Part shown: positions 62,969-64,000 of the stretch, in pieces | Numbering within the stretch: position 1 is the stretch's first letter | Layout of the letters: each line of letters starts with the position of its first letter | Assembly: GCF_010747415.1 (NCBI RefSeq) | Contig: NZ_JAAGNZ010000001.1 | Coordinates: 2,108,001-2,172,000 of the forward strand | DNA: 64,000 nucleotides | Reading direction: 5' to 3' | Source of the DNA: Spirosoma agri | GTDB taxonomy: Bacteria > Bacteroidota > Bacteroidia > Cytophagales > Spirosomataceae | The notes under the pieces: model-generated | What the model saw: only the letters and a program-made list of their open reading frames with translations | Told to the model about the DNA's origin: nothing | The model's database searches: none | Translations under genes and position numbers: made by a program

Positions 62969-63802
62969 ATGAATCGTCTTATTCTGGGAATGCTGGTGCT
63001 ACTGATCGGCTGCGGCCCTTCGTCGAAAAAAAATGAAACAACCAAAGCTGGCCGAATCGACGCACCGTTCAAACTGCCTTATCAGCTCACGGCACCCGAC
63101 GAAACCTATACCTTGCCCAAAAAACTGGAAGAAATTTCGGGTCTGACGTACTACAAAGATGATCAGTTATTGTGCGTGCAGGACGAGGAAGCGGTTGTTT
63201 TTGTGTACGATTACAAAAAAAAGGCATTGGTGAATGAATTTGGCTTCGGTGGCTACGGCGACTTCGAAGGCATCGAATATGTGAACGACGATGTCTATGT
63301 GCTGGAAAGTAATGGGAATCTGTTTCGCTTCAAACCCGAATCGACGCAGATCGGTCGAACGAAAACCGACTTGCCCAAAAAGACGGAAGTGGAAGGCCTG
63401 GGTTACGATCCGAAAACAAAACGGTTGCTGATTGCGGTCAAAAACGGAAATGGATCGAGCGACAAAGCTGTTTATTCGTACGACCTGCTGAACAAAGCCG
63501 TTTTCAAAGACATGAACCTGAACGACGAACAATTAAACGACGCGGGTATCGACCCCAAAACCTACAAGCCATCGGGTATTGCCGTACACCCGATTACGGG
63601 CGAGTGGTACATTCTGACGTCGGCGGGAAAACGACTGATTATTACCAGTCGGCAGGCTAAAATCCGTTATTCGGAACCGCTCGATCCCAAGCAGTTTCGT
63701 CAGCCCGAAGGTATCTGCTTCGCACCCAACGGCGATCTGTTCATTGCCAGTGAAGGCAGTGGCAAAAAGGGCTACATCATGAAGTTCAACTACAAAAAAT
63801 AA
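62969..63802 (+). CDS. SdiA-regulated/NHL-like lipoprotein
   Basis: 277 residues. Lipoprotein signal with lipobox LIGC near residue 15, then a beta-propeller-like body (SdiA-regulated family, PF06977): EISGLTYYKDDQLLCVQDE, FEGIEYVNDDVYVLESNG, VEGLGYDPKTKRLLIAVKN and QPEGICFAPNGDLFIASEG are four spaced repeats. Such proteins bind or hydrolyse phosphorylated ligands in some cases; activity here unknown. Anchored facing the periplasm. Transcribed away from the LytS/LytTR pair. Confidence 0.88.
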   Translation: MNRLILGMLVLLIGCGPSSKKNETTKAGRIDAPFKLPYQLTAPDETYTLPKKLEEISGLTYYKDDQLLCVQDEEAVVFVYDYKKKALVNEFGFGGYGDFEGIEYVNDDVYVLESNGNLFRFKPESTQIGRTKTDLPKKTEVEGLGYDPKTKRLLIAVKNGNGSSDKAVYSYDLLNKAVFKDMNLNDEQLNDAGIDPKTYKPSGIAVHPITGEWYILTSAGKRLIITSRQAKIRYSEPLDPKQFRQPEGICFAPNGDLFIASEGSGKKGYIMKFNYKK

Positions 63803-64000
63803 ATCCGTACCGAACCGCCAGCGGCTGTTCTTGACCGTTCGATACTGGTCAAGAGCATGAAGTAAGTACAGTAGTAGGCCGTAAAAGGGGTTATTTTTGA
63901 CGAATAAAGCTGGATGCATGCTTGTAATGAGGGTAAATGGTTAATTTGGTGACGTACCGGTTTATACTGCCATTTCGGCAAACCAATTGCCTAAGAACAA
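63803..64000. other. Terminal non-coding stretch with a small hairpin
   Basis: No supported gene. CTTGACC (63830-63836) pairs with GGTCAAG (63847-63853) and may be a weak terminator for the lipoprotein gene. The remainder shows nothing I can name. Confidence 0.4.

Noticed and set aside
1-64000. tRNA, rRNA, CRISPR arrays, insertion sequences, prophage or integrase genes
   Set aside because: I looked through the gaps and the coding frames and found no cloverleaf-like sequence, no spaced direct-repeat array, and no transposase, integrase or phage structural protein.

Overview
The window looks like chromosome of a Bacteroidota member, most likely a Cytophagales bacterium close to Spirosoma. The evidence is a MurF-alanine racemase fusion, type IX secretion (T9SS) C-terminal domains of both type A and type B, a TonB-dependent receptor with a carboxypeptidase-like N-terminal domain, a DUF5686 outer-membrane protein, LytS/LytTR signalling, and -7 promoter elements close to TAnnTTTG. 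Genus level is inference. I saw no rRNA, tRNA, CRISPR array, insertion sequence or prophage.

Layout. (1) 1-6585, all minus strand: an efflux TolC-like protein cut by the left edge, preceded by an OmpR-type regulator and a histidine kinase, then a P-loop kinase-like protein and an MMPL/RND exporter. The TolC-like gene has a striking operator-like array: TTAG six times at exactly 11-bp spacing. (2) 6586-7536: an AT-rich gap with no convincing gene. (3) 7537-23647, all plus strand and often overlapping: a Wzx/Wzy-type exopolysaccharide locus with a receiver protein, an initiating sugar transferase with a degenerate receiver domain, six glycosyltransferases or candidates including a GT11 fucosyltransferase, a Wzy/ligase-like protein, a half-size TolC protein, a Wzc-like co-polymerase with a decayed kinase domain, a Wzx flippase, and an acyltransferase-glycosyltransferase fusion. 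It is followed by two T9SS cargo proteins, one a multidomain glycoside hydrolase. (4) 29217-41777: mixed genes including a KAS III-like synthase, a GH106-type rhamnosidase, an SMR-like protein lacking the key glutamate, CorA, MurF-Alr, a coiled-coil exported protein and a methyltransferase. (5) 41899-42580: a decayed SulP anion transporter with its middle deleted. (6) 42686-49722: a DUF1460 hydrolase, two divergent GH13 enzymes (one cytoplasmic, one exported), CreD and a beta-phosphoglucomutase, suggesting alpha-glucan use. (7) 49834-57420: DUF5686 protein, DUF4405-NTF2-like protein, TonB-dependent receptor and RluA-type pseudouridine synthase. (8) 57691-63802: a FIST / hybrid kinase / Hpt phosphorelay operon, a LytTR two-component pair and an SdiA-regulated-type lipoprotein.

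Several convergent gene ends carry strong inverted repeats. Two (25320-25358 and 47391-47435) share a nearly identical palindromic core in opposite orientation and look like members of a dispersed repeat family acting as bidirectional terminators. A third (39790-39857) is a perfect 26-bp inverted repeat that contains the stop codons of both flanking genes.

The least conventional part is the exopolysaccharide locus. Receiver-like modules sit at the initiating enzyme, no Wza-type export protein is present, a half-TolC takes its place beside a Wzc homologue with a damaged ATPase, and an acyltransferase is fused to a glycosyltransferase.
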